The notes under the pieces are model-generated. The model saw nothing but the letters and a program-made list of their open reading frames with translations, did not search any database and was not told the origin of the DNA. The position numbers and the translations under genes were made by a program. A stretch of DNA of 64,000 nucleotides from GM7GCV1 sp965222065 (GTDB lineage: Bacteria > Pseudomonadota > Gammaproteobacteria > Pseudomonadales > GM7GCV1), in assembly GCA_965222065.1 (NCBI GenBank), contig OZ244933.1, positions 372,001 through 436,000 of the forward strand. Direction: 5' to 3'. Every line of letters starts with the position of its first letter. Position 1 is the first letter of the stretch. Positions 43,369 through 52,095 of the stretch are shown one piece after another.

Positions 43369-44358
43369 ATGATCAGACTGTCATGCGTAAAACTATTGCT
43401 GTCCTTTAAATTTCCTGTACGAGCTATTGTGAGCGTCTGCAGCGTTGTCATGCTTGCATCGACAAACGCATTTGGCCAGGAGGAATTCCCAAACAGGAAT
43501 ATTGATTTTATCGTCCCCTACTCTCCTGGTGGAGGATCAGACAACCTGGTCAGGTCTTTGCAACCTTCGCTGGAAAATGCCCTGGGCGAAACCATTGTTA
43601 TTCGCAATATCGCAGGTGGTGGCGGCGCCGTAGGCTACAACCGCCTGGTCAGGGCTGAACCCGATGGCTACAGCATCACGACGACGAACAATGCCATTTT
43701 CACCCTCAGCAGTTTTAGTAATGCGCCATTTGTTAATGAGGATTTCGATCACCTGGCCGTAGTAGCTTTGATGCCCTACATATTGGCTGTCAGGAAAAAT
43801 GATGCCTGGACAGACCTGGCATCCCTCAGACAGGATCTGGAAGAGAACAATAAAAAACTTTCCGTCGGCTTTGCAGGCGTTGGCTCCTCCACTCACATCA
43901 CATCACACGCCATTGCCAATGCACTGGGAATGGAGTTTCTGTTTATTCCCTACGGAGGCGGAATACCTGCTGTTTCTTCGGCGATGGGCGGCCATATAGA
44001 TGCTGTGGTACTTAACCCGGCAGAAATATTCTCCGCAGTTGATGCGGGCAAGCTGACGCCCATCGTGAGCACGGGTAGTGAACGATCGGTTTTTTTGCCC
44101 GATACACCAACACTAAAGGAACTTGGATACGATCTTGAGCTGGAACAGTGGCGTGGCGTATCTGCACCCAAAGGTCTGCCACCAGAAGTAAAAGCGGCCT
44201 ATGTATCTGCCATAAAAACTGCCGTGCAGGATCCCCGTTTTATTAAGACCATTGAAGATTCCAGAATGGAAGTGAAACCTCTTTTTGGTGAAGAGCTCGA
44301 AGACTTTATTCAAACAACTGAAAAAATCATCTTGCCAATAGTTGAATCGGTCAAGTAA
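43369..44358 (+). CDS. TctC-family solute-binding protein of a tripartite tricarboxylate transporter
   Basis: Periplasmic binding protein of 329 residues with a signal sequence (hydrophobic core about 20-33, cleavage near AFGQ). The Bug/TctC-fold signature IDFIVPYSPGGGSDNLVR is at the mature N-terminus, and FAGVGSSTH and LPDTPTLKELGYDLE complete the pattern. It is 14 bases upstream of the TctB gene. The downstream glucarate enzymes indicate a C6 dicarboxylate such as glucarate or galactarate as ligand; this is inferred from context. Confidence 0.92.
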   Translation: MIRLSCVKLLLSFKFPVRAIVSVCSVVMLASTNAFGQEEFPNRNIDFIVPYSPGGGSDNLVRSLQPSLENALGETIVIRNIAGGGGAVGYNRLVRAEPDGYSITTTNNAIFTLSSFSNAPFVNEDFDHLAVVALMPYILAVRKNDAWTDLASLRQDLEENNKKLSVGFAGVGSSTHITSHAIANALGMEFLFIPYGGGIPAVSSAMGGHIDAVVLNPAEIFSAVDAGKLTPIVSTGSERSVFLPDTPTLKELGYDLELEQWRGVSAPKGLPPEVKAAYVSAIKTAVQDPRFIKTIEDSRMEVKPLFGEELEDFIQTTEKIILPIVESVK

Positions 44359-44372
44359 GGGGTCGTAATCGA

Positions 44373-44876
44373 ATGCAGCGATATATTGGGGAAATTATCT
44401 GGTGTCTGGTGATTATCGCCCTGGCGGTTGCCGCACTAATTCCGCTAAATGATATTGGCGGCGGTTACTCAGGCAGCATATTAACGCCAGCGAGTTTTCC
44501 TGAACTCGTGACCTGGGGAATTATTGTTTTAACCCTGGTCAACCTGGCCGATGTATTCAGGAAAAGCTGGCAACTCAAACAATCTTCTGAAGCCGACCAT
44601 GTCGAGCCGTTTTCCATGCTTTCTATAGTTACCGGCTTTTTACTGGTTACGGAACTTGTCCTTTATGCACTTCTGCTTGAGCCGGCCGGATATGTATTAT
44701 CAACGTCCATTTTTATTGTGACAGTTATCGCCACGCTTACCTTCCTGTCTGGCCAGCAGTCAGTTTCCGGCCTGCTATTCCCGGCTATAAAGGTGGTTTC
44801 ATTTGCCGTCCTGTTTTCCTTCGCTGTCTTTTATTTGTTCAGCCTCGGGTTTGAACTCGTCCTGCCAACGCTTTGA
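44373..44876 (+). CDS. TctB-family small membrane subunit
   Basis: A 167-residue protein with four predicted membrane helices, the size and topology of TctB. SGSILTPASFPELVTWGIIVLTL (in part: ILTPASFPELVTW) near the first loop is typical. It sits between the binding protein and the large permease with gaps of 14 and 11 bases. Confidence 0.9.
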   Translation: MQRYIGEIIWCLVIIALAVAALIPLNDIGGGYSGSILTPASFPELVTWGIIVLTLVNLADVFRKSWQLKQSSEADHVEPFSMLSIVTGFLLVTELVLYALLLEPAGYVLSTSIFIVTVIATLTFLSGQQSVSGLLFPAIKVVSFAVLFSFAVFYLFSLGFELVLPTL

Positions 44877-44887
44877 GGTAATCCGGA

Positions 44888-46375
44888 ATGTTTACAGAAT
44901 ATATGGACGCCCTGGGTCTGGTTTTTGAGTTCAAAACCCTTATCGCGATTGCCATGGGTACCGCCCTTGGCCTGCTGATGGGTGCCTTGCCTGGCCTGAC
45001 CGCAGCAATGGCCATAGCGCTGTTATTACCGCTGACCTTCGGAATGCCTCCTGTCATGGGTATTGGCATGCTGCTGGGCATCTTGTGCGGTGCAATTTCG
45101 GGCGGCTCCATTCCCGCTGCCCTGCTCAATATACCGGGCACACCATCATCAGTGGCCACCACCCTGGATGCCTTCCCGATGTCACGCAACGGTCAGGCGG
45201 GACGAGCATTGGGTATTGCCATTGTCAGTTCTTTTATCGGTGGTGTGTTTAGTGCTTTCGTGTTGAGCCTGTTGGCACCACCCATTGCCATGTTTGCCCT
45301 GAAATTCGGCCCAGCGGAATACTTCACCCTCAGTGTGTTTGGCCTGGTGATTATCACCTCGATTGCCAAAACACTGGTCAAGGGTCTCATTGCCGGATTG
45401 ATCGGGTTGTTGCTCGCCATGGTTGGGGCAGATCCCATAGAAGGCGTCCAGCGTTTTACTTTTGGTCAGCCATCCCTTATGTCGGGAATCAATCTGTTAC
45501 CCGCTCTTATCGGTTTGTTTGCCGTTTCCCAAGTTATCGAAGATGCCATAGCCTATCTCAAAAAGGGACAGGTTCGGCTGCAAAAGCATTTGTCCGACAG
45601 GGCCATCCCAAGATGGCGAGAGGTCTTTCGCTCCTGGAAAATTCTCTTGTCCAGTTCCTGTATTGGTGTTGTTGTGGGGGCGATACCCGGTGCCGGGGGC
45701 AGCATTGCTTCATTCCTGGCCTATGACCAGGCTAAAAAAATGTCGAAAACGCCAGAGAAATTTGGCACGGGACATCCGGAAGGTATTGTCGCCACAGAAT
45801 CCACCAACAATGCCCTGACAGGCGGGTCCCTGATTCCCATGTTGACACTGGGCATTCCCGGGGAAGCCGCTACGGCAGTTTTGCTGGGTGGTTTAATGAT
45901 TCAGGGTATTCAACCCGGACCCACATTGTTTGCCGAGCAAGGGCCTATTATCTACGGTCTGTTTATCGCCTTTTTAATCGCCAATATCTTTATGTTGCTG
46001 TTCCAGTGGCTAGGAATAGGCGTTTTTGTCAAAGTGCTGAATATGCCGAAAAAACTGTTGATGGCGCTCATCCTGGTGTTTTGTGTCCTGGGTGTTTACG
46101 CCGTCGACAATGACATTTTCAATATCTATTTAATGATTGGTTTTGGCGTTCTCGGCTACTTTCTCAATCGCTTTGGCTTTGGCACAGCGCCCGTTATCCT
46201 GGGACTAATCCTGGGACCCATCGCCGAGGCCAATTTACGTCGCGCCCTCCTGTTATCTGAGGGTAGCTGGTTCACTTTTTTGGAACGCCCCATCAGCCTG
46301 GCATTTCTGGTACTGGCGGGTATCTGCGTGGTTTACAGCCTTAGCCACAAGTATAAAAACAGAGTGATTTCATAG
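44888..46375 (+). CDS. TctA-family large permease subunit
   Basis: A 495-residue permease with about 12 helices. Hallmarks are GALPGLTAAMAIALLLPLT, the IPAALLNIPGTPSS segment, the GAIPGAGGSIASFLAYDQA signature and LTLGIPGEAATAVLLGG. With TctB and TctC it forms a secondary, cation-driven binding-protein-dependent carboxylate importer. The three genes precede the glucarate catabolic enzymes. Confidence 0.94.
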   Translation: MFTEYMDALGLVFEFKTLIAIAMGTALGLLMGALPGLTAAMAIALLLPLTFGMPPVMGIGMLLGILCGAISGGSIPAALLNIPGTPSSVATTLDAFPMSRNGQAGRALGIAIVSSFIGGVFSAFVLSLLAPPIAMFALKFGPAEYFTLSVFGLVIITSIAKTLVKGLIAGLIGLLLAMVGADPIEGVQRFTFGQPSLMSGINLLPALIGLFAVSQVIEDAIAYLKKGQVRLQKHLSDRAIPRWREVFRSWKILLSSSCIGVVVGAIPGAGGSIASFLAYDQAKKMSKTPEKFGTGHPEGIVATESTNNALTGGSLIPMLTLGIPGEAATAVLLGGLMIQGIQPGPTLFAEQGPIIYGLFIAFLIANIFMLLFQWLGIGVFVKVLNMPKKLLMALILVFCVLGVYAVDNDIFNIYLMIGFGVLGYFLNRFGFGTAPVILGLILGPIAEANLRRALLLSEGSWFTFLERPISLAFLVLAGICVVYSLSHKYKNRVIS

Positions 46376-46442
46376 TTGCACGGCTGCCACACGCAGCCCT
46401 TATGAACCACTCATTGAAGACATTTATAGTTAGGAGACTATT

Positions 46443-47357
46443 GTGAAACAAACTGTTGCCTCTATCCGGGAATCCTTAAGTTATGGCTTGCTGTCCTTTC
46501 CCGTCACAGACTTTGACGAAAGCGGTCGGTTCTCCCCCGAAACTTACAAAAACCGTATCGAGAAATTCGTCCAGTCAGGCGTATCCGCCATTTTTGTCGC
46601 CGGGGGAACCGGGGAATTCTTCTCGCTTTCCACAGACGAATACCGACAGATCGTCGACATTGCCGTAACCGTAGTCGATGGACGCATTCCTGTTTTTGCC
46701 AGTGCAGGCATGAGTATTCCCGCCGCTCAAAACTATTGCCAGATTGCTGAAAAAGCGGGTGTTGATGGTATTTTGCTCATGCCCCCCTACCTGACCGAAA
46801 GCCCGGCTGACGGGCTGTGCCAATACGCCAGGGCAGTAATCAATAGCACCTCACTGCAAGTGGTCTACTACAACCGCGGCAACGGGATTCTCAATACCCA
46901 GTCTCTTTCCGAACTGGCTGAGGACTGTCCCAACCTGATCGGCCTGAAAGATGGTGTAGGCAATATCGCCGCACTTAACGACACCATTAAATCCATCGGT
47001 GACCGCCTGGTTTATATCGGCGGTGTACCTACAGCAGAAATTTTTGCCGAAGCCTATCTGTCTATCGGTGTTAACACCTACTCCTCTGCTGTTTTCAATT
47101 TTATGCCCGAGATGACACAACGCTTTTACAAGGCCTTGCGCAGTGGTGACCAAAAAACAGTCACCGCCATTATTCAGGACTTTTTTATCCCGTTTTGCCG
47201 TTTGCGCGACAAAAAATCCGGTTATGCCGTCAGCCTGATTAAGGCCGGTGCCGACATCATGGGAATTCCTGCCGGTGGGGTTCGTGCTCCTCTGGTTGAC
47301 CCTTCTGCCGAACATAAATCGCAGTTGGCCAAACTGATCAAGAAAAATAGCCAGTAA
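46443..47357 (+). CDS. kdgD: 5-dehydro-4-deoxyglucarate dehydratase
   Basis: DapA-superfamily enzyme of 304 residues that dehydrates and decarboxylates 5-keto-4-deoxyglucarate to 2,5-dioxopentanoate (2-oxoglutarate semialdehyde). The Schiff-base Lys169 is in LIGLKDGVGN, and VVYYNRGNG holds the catalytic Tyr pair. The N-terminal GLLSFPVTDFD and GGTGEFFSL are KdgD-type. The start is GTG with GGAG upstream. Its substrate is the product of the next gene, glucarate dehydratase. The dehydrogenase for the final step to 2-oxoglutarate is not in this window. Confidence 0.94.
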   Translation: MKQTVASIRESLSYGLLSFPVTDFDESGRFSPETYKNRIEKFVQSGVSAIFVAGGTGEFFSLSTDEYRQIVDIAVTVVDGRIPVFASAGMSIPAAQNYCQIAEKAGVDGILLMPPYLTESPADGLCQYARAVINSTSLQVVYYNRGNGILNTQSLSELAEDCPNLIGLKDGVGNIAALNDTIKSIGDRLVYIGGVPTAEIFAEAYLSIGVNTYSSAVFNFMPEMTQRFYKALRSGDQKTVTAIIQDFFIPFCRLRDKKSGYAVSLIKAGADIMGIPAGGVRAPLVDPSAEHKSQLAKLIKKNSQ

Positions 47358-47367
47358 CCGGAAGCAA

Positions 47368-48696
47368 ATGATGTTTACCCGCATAACCAAAATGTCCGTT
47401 ATCCCGGTCGCTGGTTTCGACCGTTTCCTGTTGAATCTGAGTGGCGGTCACGCCCCCTGGTTTATCCGGGTAGTGGTCATGCTTGAAGACAACGATGGCA
47501 ATATTGGTCTGGGAGAAATTCCGGCAACCGACAGAATCATCCAGACACTGGAGCGCTGCAAAACCCTGATCGAAGGCCAATCCGTGGGCGACTACAAAGC
47601 GATCGTTAACCAGGTAAGTACGGCTATTTCCGGTGGCGAAGGCGACGTAAGAGGCAACCAGACTTTTGATTTGCGCGTGGCCGTTCATGTCATTACCGGC
47701 ATTGAATCGGCACTGCTGGATCTGGCTGGACAGGTCATGCAATTGCCGGTAGCCGCATTGCTGGGCCAGCGAGGCCAGCAACGCAGCGAAGTGGAAGCCC
47801 TGGGCTATCTGTTTTTCGTTGGCGATGCCGGGAAAACTGACCTCCCCTACCCGCAAACAGCGTCGCCTGTGGACGATTGGGACCAGGTGCGCGACCTGGA
47901 AGCACTGACCCCGGAAACCATTGCCCGTCAGGCCCAGGCCGCTTATGGGCGATATGGATTTAAAGACTTCAAACTCAAGGGCGGCGTGCTGGATGGCCAT
48001 CAGGAGGCCGAATGCATTATTGCCCTGAATGAGGCCTTTCCCAAAGCGCGCCTTACCCTGGACCCGAACGGCGCCTGGTTGCTGGAACAGGCAATCGATT
48101 ATGTCGAACCCATCAAGCATATCCTCAGCTATGCCGAAGACCCCTGCGGCCAGGAAGGCAGCTGGTCGGGTCGGGAAACCATGTCGCGCTTCAAGGCAGA
48201 GACCGGTCTTAAAACCGCGACAAACATGATTGCTACCGACTGGAAACAGCTGAAAGAAGCCGTCAGGTTAAACTCGGTCGACATCCCGCTGGCCGATTGT
48301 CACTTCTGGACAATGCAGGGAGCTGTTGCCGTCGGCGAACTCTGTAACGAATGGGGTATGACCTGGGGATCACATTCCAACAATCACTTCGATATCTCAC
48401 TGGCCATGATGACGCATGTCGCTGCTGCATGTCCGGGCGACATCACCGCCATTGATACGCACTGGATCTGGCAGGATGGCCAGCGATTAACCAAAGAGCC
48501 ACTTAAGATACGCGAGGGTAAGATCCCGGTACCGAACAAACCCGGACTGGGCATCCAGATTGACCAGGAAAAATTACTGGAGGCCAACAAACTGTACAAC
48601 TCCCTAAGCCTATCCGGACGGGATGATGCCATGGCGATGCAATACCTGATCCCCGGCTGGCAATTTGATAGTAAAAAACCGGCGTTGGTGCGCTGA
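47368..48696 (+). CDS. gudD: Glucarate dehydratase
   Basis: Enolase-superfamily enzyme of 442 residues that dehydrates D-glucarate (and often L-idarate) to 5-keto-4-deoxyglucarate. The catalytic KxK motif is Lys202/Lys204 in FKLKGG, metal ligands follow from TLDPNGAW, and His336 is in GSHSNNHFDISLAM, matching E. coli GudD closely. It lies 10 bases downstream of kdgD and shares the operon with the transporter. A start at the second Met is also possible. Confidence 0.95.
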   Translation: MMFTRITKMSVIPVAGFDRFLLNLSGGHAPWFIRVVVMLEDNDGNIGLGEIPATDRIIQTLERCKTLIEGQSVGDYKAIVNQVSTAISGGEGDVRGNQTFDLRVAVHVITGIESALLDLAGQVMQLPVAALLGQRGQQRSEVEALGYLFFVGDAGKTDLPYPQTASPVDDWDQVRDLEALTPETIARQAQAAYGRYGFKDFKLKGGVLDGHQEAECIIALNEAFPKARLTLDPNGAWLLEQAIDYVEPIKHILSYAEDPCGQEGSWSGRETMSRFKAETGLKTATNMIATDWKQLKEAVRLNSVDIPLADCHFWTMQGAVAVGELCNEWGMTWGSHSNNHFDISLAMMTHVAAACPGDITAIDTHWIWQDGQRLTKEPLKIREGKIPVPNKPGLGIQIDQEKLLEANKLYNSLSLSGRDDAMAMQYLIPGWQFDSKKPALVR

Positions 48697-48748
48697 GTTT
48701 TTTCATATCGATTAGACATTTACGGGCTATCCGGGACGCACAGAGGTT

Positions 48749-49495
48749 ATGAAAAAATCACAGACTGACAATGCCGGATTACACATAGAGCCGCTGAAAC
48801 AATCTGGCAGCCTGTCCTCATATGTATCCGGTCAACTGGAGGCCATGATTTGCAGTGGCAAAATTGCCGTAGACAGCAAACTGCCTACGGAAACGGCACT
48901 GTGCGACATGTTTGGTGTCAGCCGAACCGTCATTCGCGAATCCATTGCCAAGCTCAAGTCCATAGGCCTTGTGGATACCCGGCAAGGCGTGGGTACCACA
49001 GTGATTTCCAGCCGTCCGATGGAAACTTTTTTTGCCAGTGATATTACACCCAAGACAGTCGAAGATATTCTTTGCATTCTTGAGTTGCGAATGAGTATCG
49101 AGGTAAAGGCAGCAGAGTTAGCGGCACTTAGGAGGGACGAAAAAGATCTGGCCCAGATGCTTTCCTGTCTGGAGAAATTTACCCAGGCGATAAAAGCGAA
49201 GGAACTGGCAAGAAAAGAAGACCTGGATTTTCACTGCGCCGTCGCCAGGGCCACCAAGAACGTTTATTTCGTCAAGTTCTATGACCAGATGAATAAAAAC
49301 ATCATTCCTCGCGAACAGATACTTGAACACAAGGTTGACCAGTTCGCTACTGAAGCATATCTAAACAAGGTTAATGAGGAACACATGGCGATTTACCAGG
49401 CCATTGAAGCCCGGGATTGTGAAGCGGCGGAAAAATCCATGTACAACCACCTCTACCGCGCTTACCATATGTATGAGCAGTACCAGGATAAATAA
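48749..49495 (+). CDS. FadR-type GntR transcriptional regulator
   Basis: A 248-residue regulator with an N-terminal GntR winged helix (LPTETALCDMFGVSRTVIRESI, in part: LCDMFGVSRTVIR, about 52-75) and a C-terminal FCD helical ligand domain with candidate metal-binding residues in DLDFHCAVARATKN and the NHLYRAYH helix. It is the last gene of the tct-kdgD-gudD unit and very likely senses a hexarate or keto-deoxy intermediate and controls that operon; the operator was not identified. Confidence 0.9.
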   Translation: MKKSQTDNAGLHIEPLKQSGSLSSYVSGQLEAMICSGKIAVDSKLPTETALCDMFGVSRTVIRESIAKLKSIGLVDTRQGVGTTVISSRPMETFFASDITPKTVEDILCILELRMSIEVKAAELAALRRDEKDLAQMLSCLEKFTQAIKAKELARKEDLDFHCAVARATKNVYFVKFYDQMNKNIIPREQILEHKVDQFATEAYLNKVNEEHMAIYQAIEARDCEAAEKSMYNHLYRAYHMYEQYQDK

Positions 49496-49511
49496 CTACA
49501 GAAAGCCAGCG

Positions 49512-50351
49512 CTAGACATGAAATGCCAGGGAAGTCGCCAACGCCTGGGCCAGACACATGGATGCTGACAACGACCGGAACGAATGCACTTCGGCATCCT
49601 GAACCTCAAGACAAACAGAGCTGATTTTGTTCAGCGGACTAAAAGCACTGTCAGTAATCGTCACGACAGGAACACCGGCTTCAAAAGCATCACTGGTTAC
49701 TTTCTTGGTGTCCTCTGAATAAGGGCTAAAACTCACTGCCAACAACGCATCTCTTTCGGTAATGGCACCGGTCTGTTCGTTAAGCATGCCCCCGGCCCCA
49801 TCCAGCAAAGTAACTCGTGCCCCGGCATGGCTGAGAGCGTAAGTCATGTAACTGGCGATCGGCAAAGACCGTCGTTGGGCCATAATGAAAATCCGGTCGG
49901 CTGAGAGCAATATGTCACGCGCACGTTCAAGGACTTCACCATTGGCCTCTTCCTTCAACTGCTTGAGTGTCAATATATTCGCCTCTACATACTGGTGAAG
50001 CAGTCCAGCCACCAGGCCTGACTGGCTGAGAACTTTTTTGGGGTCAACTTCCTGGACCCTTTCAATGTAGCTGGCAGATCGCTCTGCTACATGGGCCTGA
50101 AATGTTCTCTGCATTTCGCTAAAGCCTGAAAAACCGAAAGCCTTAGCAAATCGAATGATCGCAGAAGGCTGCACTTGCGCCCGCTTGGCAATGACCGCAA
50201 TGGTATCCATCGCCATTTCGGTTGGATGCGCCCAGGCAAAATCAGCTATTTGCTTCAGCCGCTTGCTAAGCGAATCGTATTTGGAGGTAATCTCCTGGCG
50301 CAATTTTTCATACTCGGTAGTTTCACTGCGTTCGTACATTAGGGTCCCCAT
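49512..50351 (-). CDS. RpiR/MurR-family transcriptional regulator
   Basis: A 279-residue regulator with an N-terminal RpiR helix-turn-helix (IAVIAKRAQVQPSAIIRFAKAFG, in part: AKRAQVQPSAIIRF, about 50-75) and a C-terminal SIS sugar-isomerase-like domain (about 125-265; RIFIMAQRRS, ITERDALLAVSFSPYSEDT) that binds phosphosugars. It is divergent from the inositol-dehydrogenase-like gene, and the intergenic region holds the first copy of the paired palindrome repeated at five promoters up to 63.8 kb. It is the best local candidate for the regulator of that set. It converges with the GntR gene. Confidence 0.92.
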   Translation of the reverse strand: MGTLMYERSETTEYEKLRQEITSKYDSLSKRLKQIADFAWAHPTEMAMDTIAVIAKRAQVQPSAIIRFAKAFGFSGFSEMQRTFQAHVAERSASYIERVQEVDPKKVLSQSGLVAGLLHQYVEANILTLKQLKEEANGEVLERARDILLSADRIFIMAQRRSLPIASYMTYALSHAGARVTLLDGAGGMLNEQTGAITERDALLAVSFSPYSEDTKKVTSDAFEAGVPVVTITDSAFSPLNKISSVCLEVQDAEVHSFRSLSASMCLAQALATSLAFHV

Positions 50352-50439
50352 GTAGGTTTAATCAGCAATAAACTACTTATTATAACCATGACTGCACTTG
50401 GAAATCCTAATTCAAAGACGTAACAGTCCACCTTATTTG

Positions 50440-50481
50440 GTATTTTTATTCCCTTATATTGATTTATGGATTTTTTTATTC
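50440..50481 (+). promoter_or_regulatory. Paired palindromic operator A and promoter
   Basis: Two 12-mers close to GAATATTTATTC: GTATTTTTATTC at 50440-50451 (10/12) and ATTTTTTTATTC at 50470-50481 (8/12), 30 bases apart. Between them is TTGATT (50459-50464) and, after 16 bases, CATAAT (50481-50486), a plausible promoter 68 bases before the start at 50555. The second site lies in the promoter spacer, suggesting repression. Confidence 0.55.
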
Positions 50482-50554
50482 ATAATTAATTAAAACCTCT
50501 CATGCTATTGTCTTTAACGGGATTTGGCATGGAAATATTGGCAGGAGTTTCTGA

Positions 50555-51541
50555 ATGATCAATCTATGTATTTTTGGCGCTGGGCGTATCGGCTCAGTGC
50601 ACACGATTAACGCGCATAACTGTCCCGGCGTCCAGGTTCGGTACATTGTCGACACCAATGAACAGGCAGCTAAAACGCTTGCCGACAAGGTAGGAGCCGA
50701 GGTGGCCGATCTTGAGACGGTCCTGGCAGACTCGCTTGTACACGGGGTGGTTATAGCCAGTGCAACTCATACCCATGCCGACCTGATTATTGCTTCAGCA
50801 AAAGCCGGAAAACACATTTTCTGTGAGAAACCCATTGATCTCGACATTGCCAAAGTAAACCAGTGCCTGGAAGTCATTAGCAAGAGTGGCGTTCATTTAA
50901 TGACCGGCTTTAACCGTCGCTATGACAAACATTTTGAGCGGCTCAGAAACGCTGTTTCCGAACAATTGATCGGAAAGCTGGAAATGGTAAGTATTACCAG
51001 TCGCGACCCATCTCCACCACCTAATGAATACATTAAGGTTTCCGGGGGCCTGTTTCGCGACATGATGATCCACGATTTTGATATGGCGCGATGGCTAATG
51101 GGGGAAGAGCCCAATCTGGTCTATGCTGAAGCGAGCTGTCATGTGGACCCGGAAATAGAACGTTTAGGTGATGTTGATACCGCTGTTGTCACACTAAAAA
51201 CCCCATCCGGTATTTTGTGCCAAATTGGCAATAGTCGCCGGGCGGTCTATGGCTATGACCAAAGAATTGAAGTATTTGGGTCTGAAGGAATGATGAAAGC
51301 CGACAATGAAACACCGACCCGGGTGGCCCACTACAAAAAAGAGGGTGTTATGGAAGACAATCCGGAACATTTTTTTATGGAACGTTACGCCGAAGCCTAC
51401 CGCAGTGAGATGCAGCACTTCCGGTTGGTACTTCAGGGAAAAGCCTCTCCACTGACCAATGGCGATGATGGCAGACAAGCCCTGCTACTGGCAGATGCTG
51501 CGTTGAAGTCTCTGGAAACCGGTCAACCAGTACGCCTATAA
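50555..51541 (+). CDS. Inositol 2-dehydrogenase-like oxidoreductase (Gfo/Idh/MocA)
   Basis: NAD(P)-dependent dehydrogenase of 328 residues. The Rossmann motif is FGAGRIGSVH at the N-terminus, and the family motif CEKPIDLD holds the conserved Lys. GGLFRDMMIHDFDMARWL, with the Asp and His of the active site, is the pattern of bacterial IolG (myo-inositol 2-dehydrogenase). The remaining iol pathway genes (iolE, iolD, iolB, iolC) are not in this window, so the substrate could be another polyol or sugar. It is divergent from the RpiR gene with operator A between them. Confidence 0.87.
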   Translation: MINLCIFGAGRIGSVHTINAHNCPGVQVRYIVDTNEQAAKTLADKVGAEVADLETVLADSLVHGVVIASATHTHADLIIASAKAGKHIFCEKPIDLDIAKVNQCLEVISKSGVHLMTGFNRRYDKHFERLRNAVSEQLIGKLEMVSITSRDPSPPPNEYIKVSGGLFRDMMIHDFDMARWLMGEEPNLVYAEASCHVDPEIERLGDVDTAVVTLKTPSGILCQIGNSRRAVYGYDQRIEVFGSEGMMKADNETPTRVAHYKKEGVMEDNPEHFFMERYAEAYRSEMQHFRLVLQGKASPLTNGDDGRQALLLADAALKSLETGQPVRL

Positions 51542-52095
51542 ATACCCGGTCGGGCACATCCCTTCCTAAAAACCTTATACCAACCGCCCTTCCCCTGAAA
51601 TTATGCGGATTCCTTGCCTGCCACCAGCCGGGCAAGTGTTTATGTGCAGAAAAAAATTATGCATATTGAACGTCCGCTATTTGGGGATCAGTAATTTCTT
51701 CTTTAATCCCTGTCGATAGTTCTAATCCGAATAAAGCCTGATTTTGCAGTGAATCATTCCACTGCCAATCCCAACACAAAAATAATTTATTCTATATATT
51801 GATTTATCGAAATATTTATTCTATCTTGTGCCCGTAATTTCATCGTTACGGATCAATAATCCTGAAACAAAGACCGCCCTGGCTGATTTTGGACAAATAG
51901 AAATTTATAAGAAATTGAGTATTACCTGTTCCATAGTCAGGGTCTCGTGGTGGCCTTCATTCTTAAGGCGTGCACTTATCAATTACCCCTGGTCCAGATG
52001 AAATTTGCTTTTGGTATGACTCCGGGTTTTTTTGCCTTTAACAAACAGAATAGTCGTTATTGCAACTACGTCTTTTCGAAACACAGGGCCTGATT
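51542..52095 (+). other. Intergenic region with operator B, no gene
   Basis: A 554-base AT-rich region between two co-directional genes. No supported reading frame is present. It contains a short CTTGCC/GGCAAG inverted repeat near 51613-51636 and operator pair B; the remaining 270 bases before the permease gene show nothing I can name, so the permease mRNA may have a long leader. Confidence 0.5.
51781..51821 (+). promoter_or_regulatory. Paired palindromic operator B and promoter
   Basis: AATAATTTATTC (51781-51792, 9/12 to GAATATTTATTC) and AAATATTTATTC (51810-51821, 11/12) are 29 bases apart. TTGATT at 51799-51804 and TATCTT at 51822-51827, 17 bases apart, give a promoter in the same position relative to the two sites as at operator A. 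The stretch TATATTGATTTAT is identical in A and B. Confidence 0.55.
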
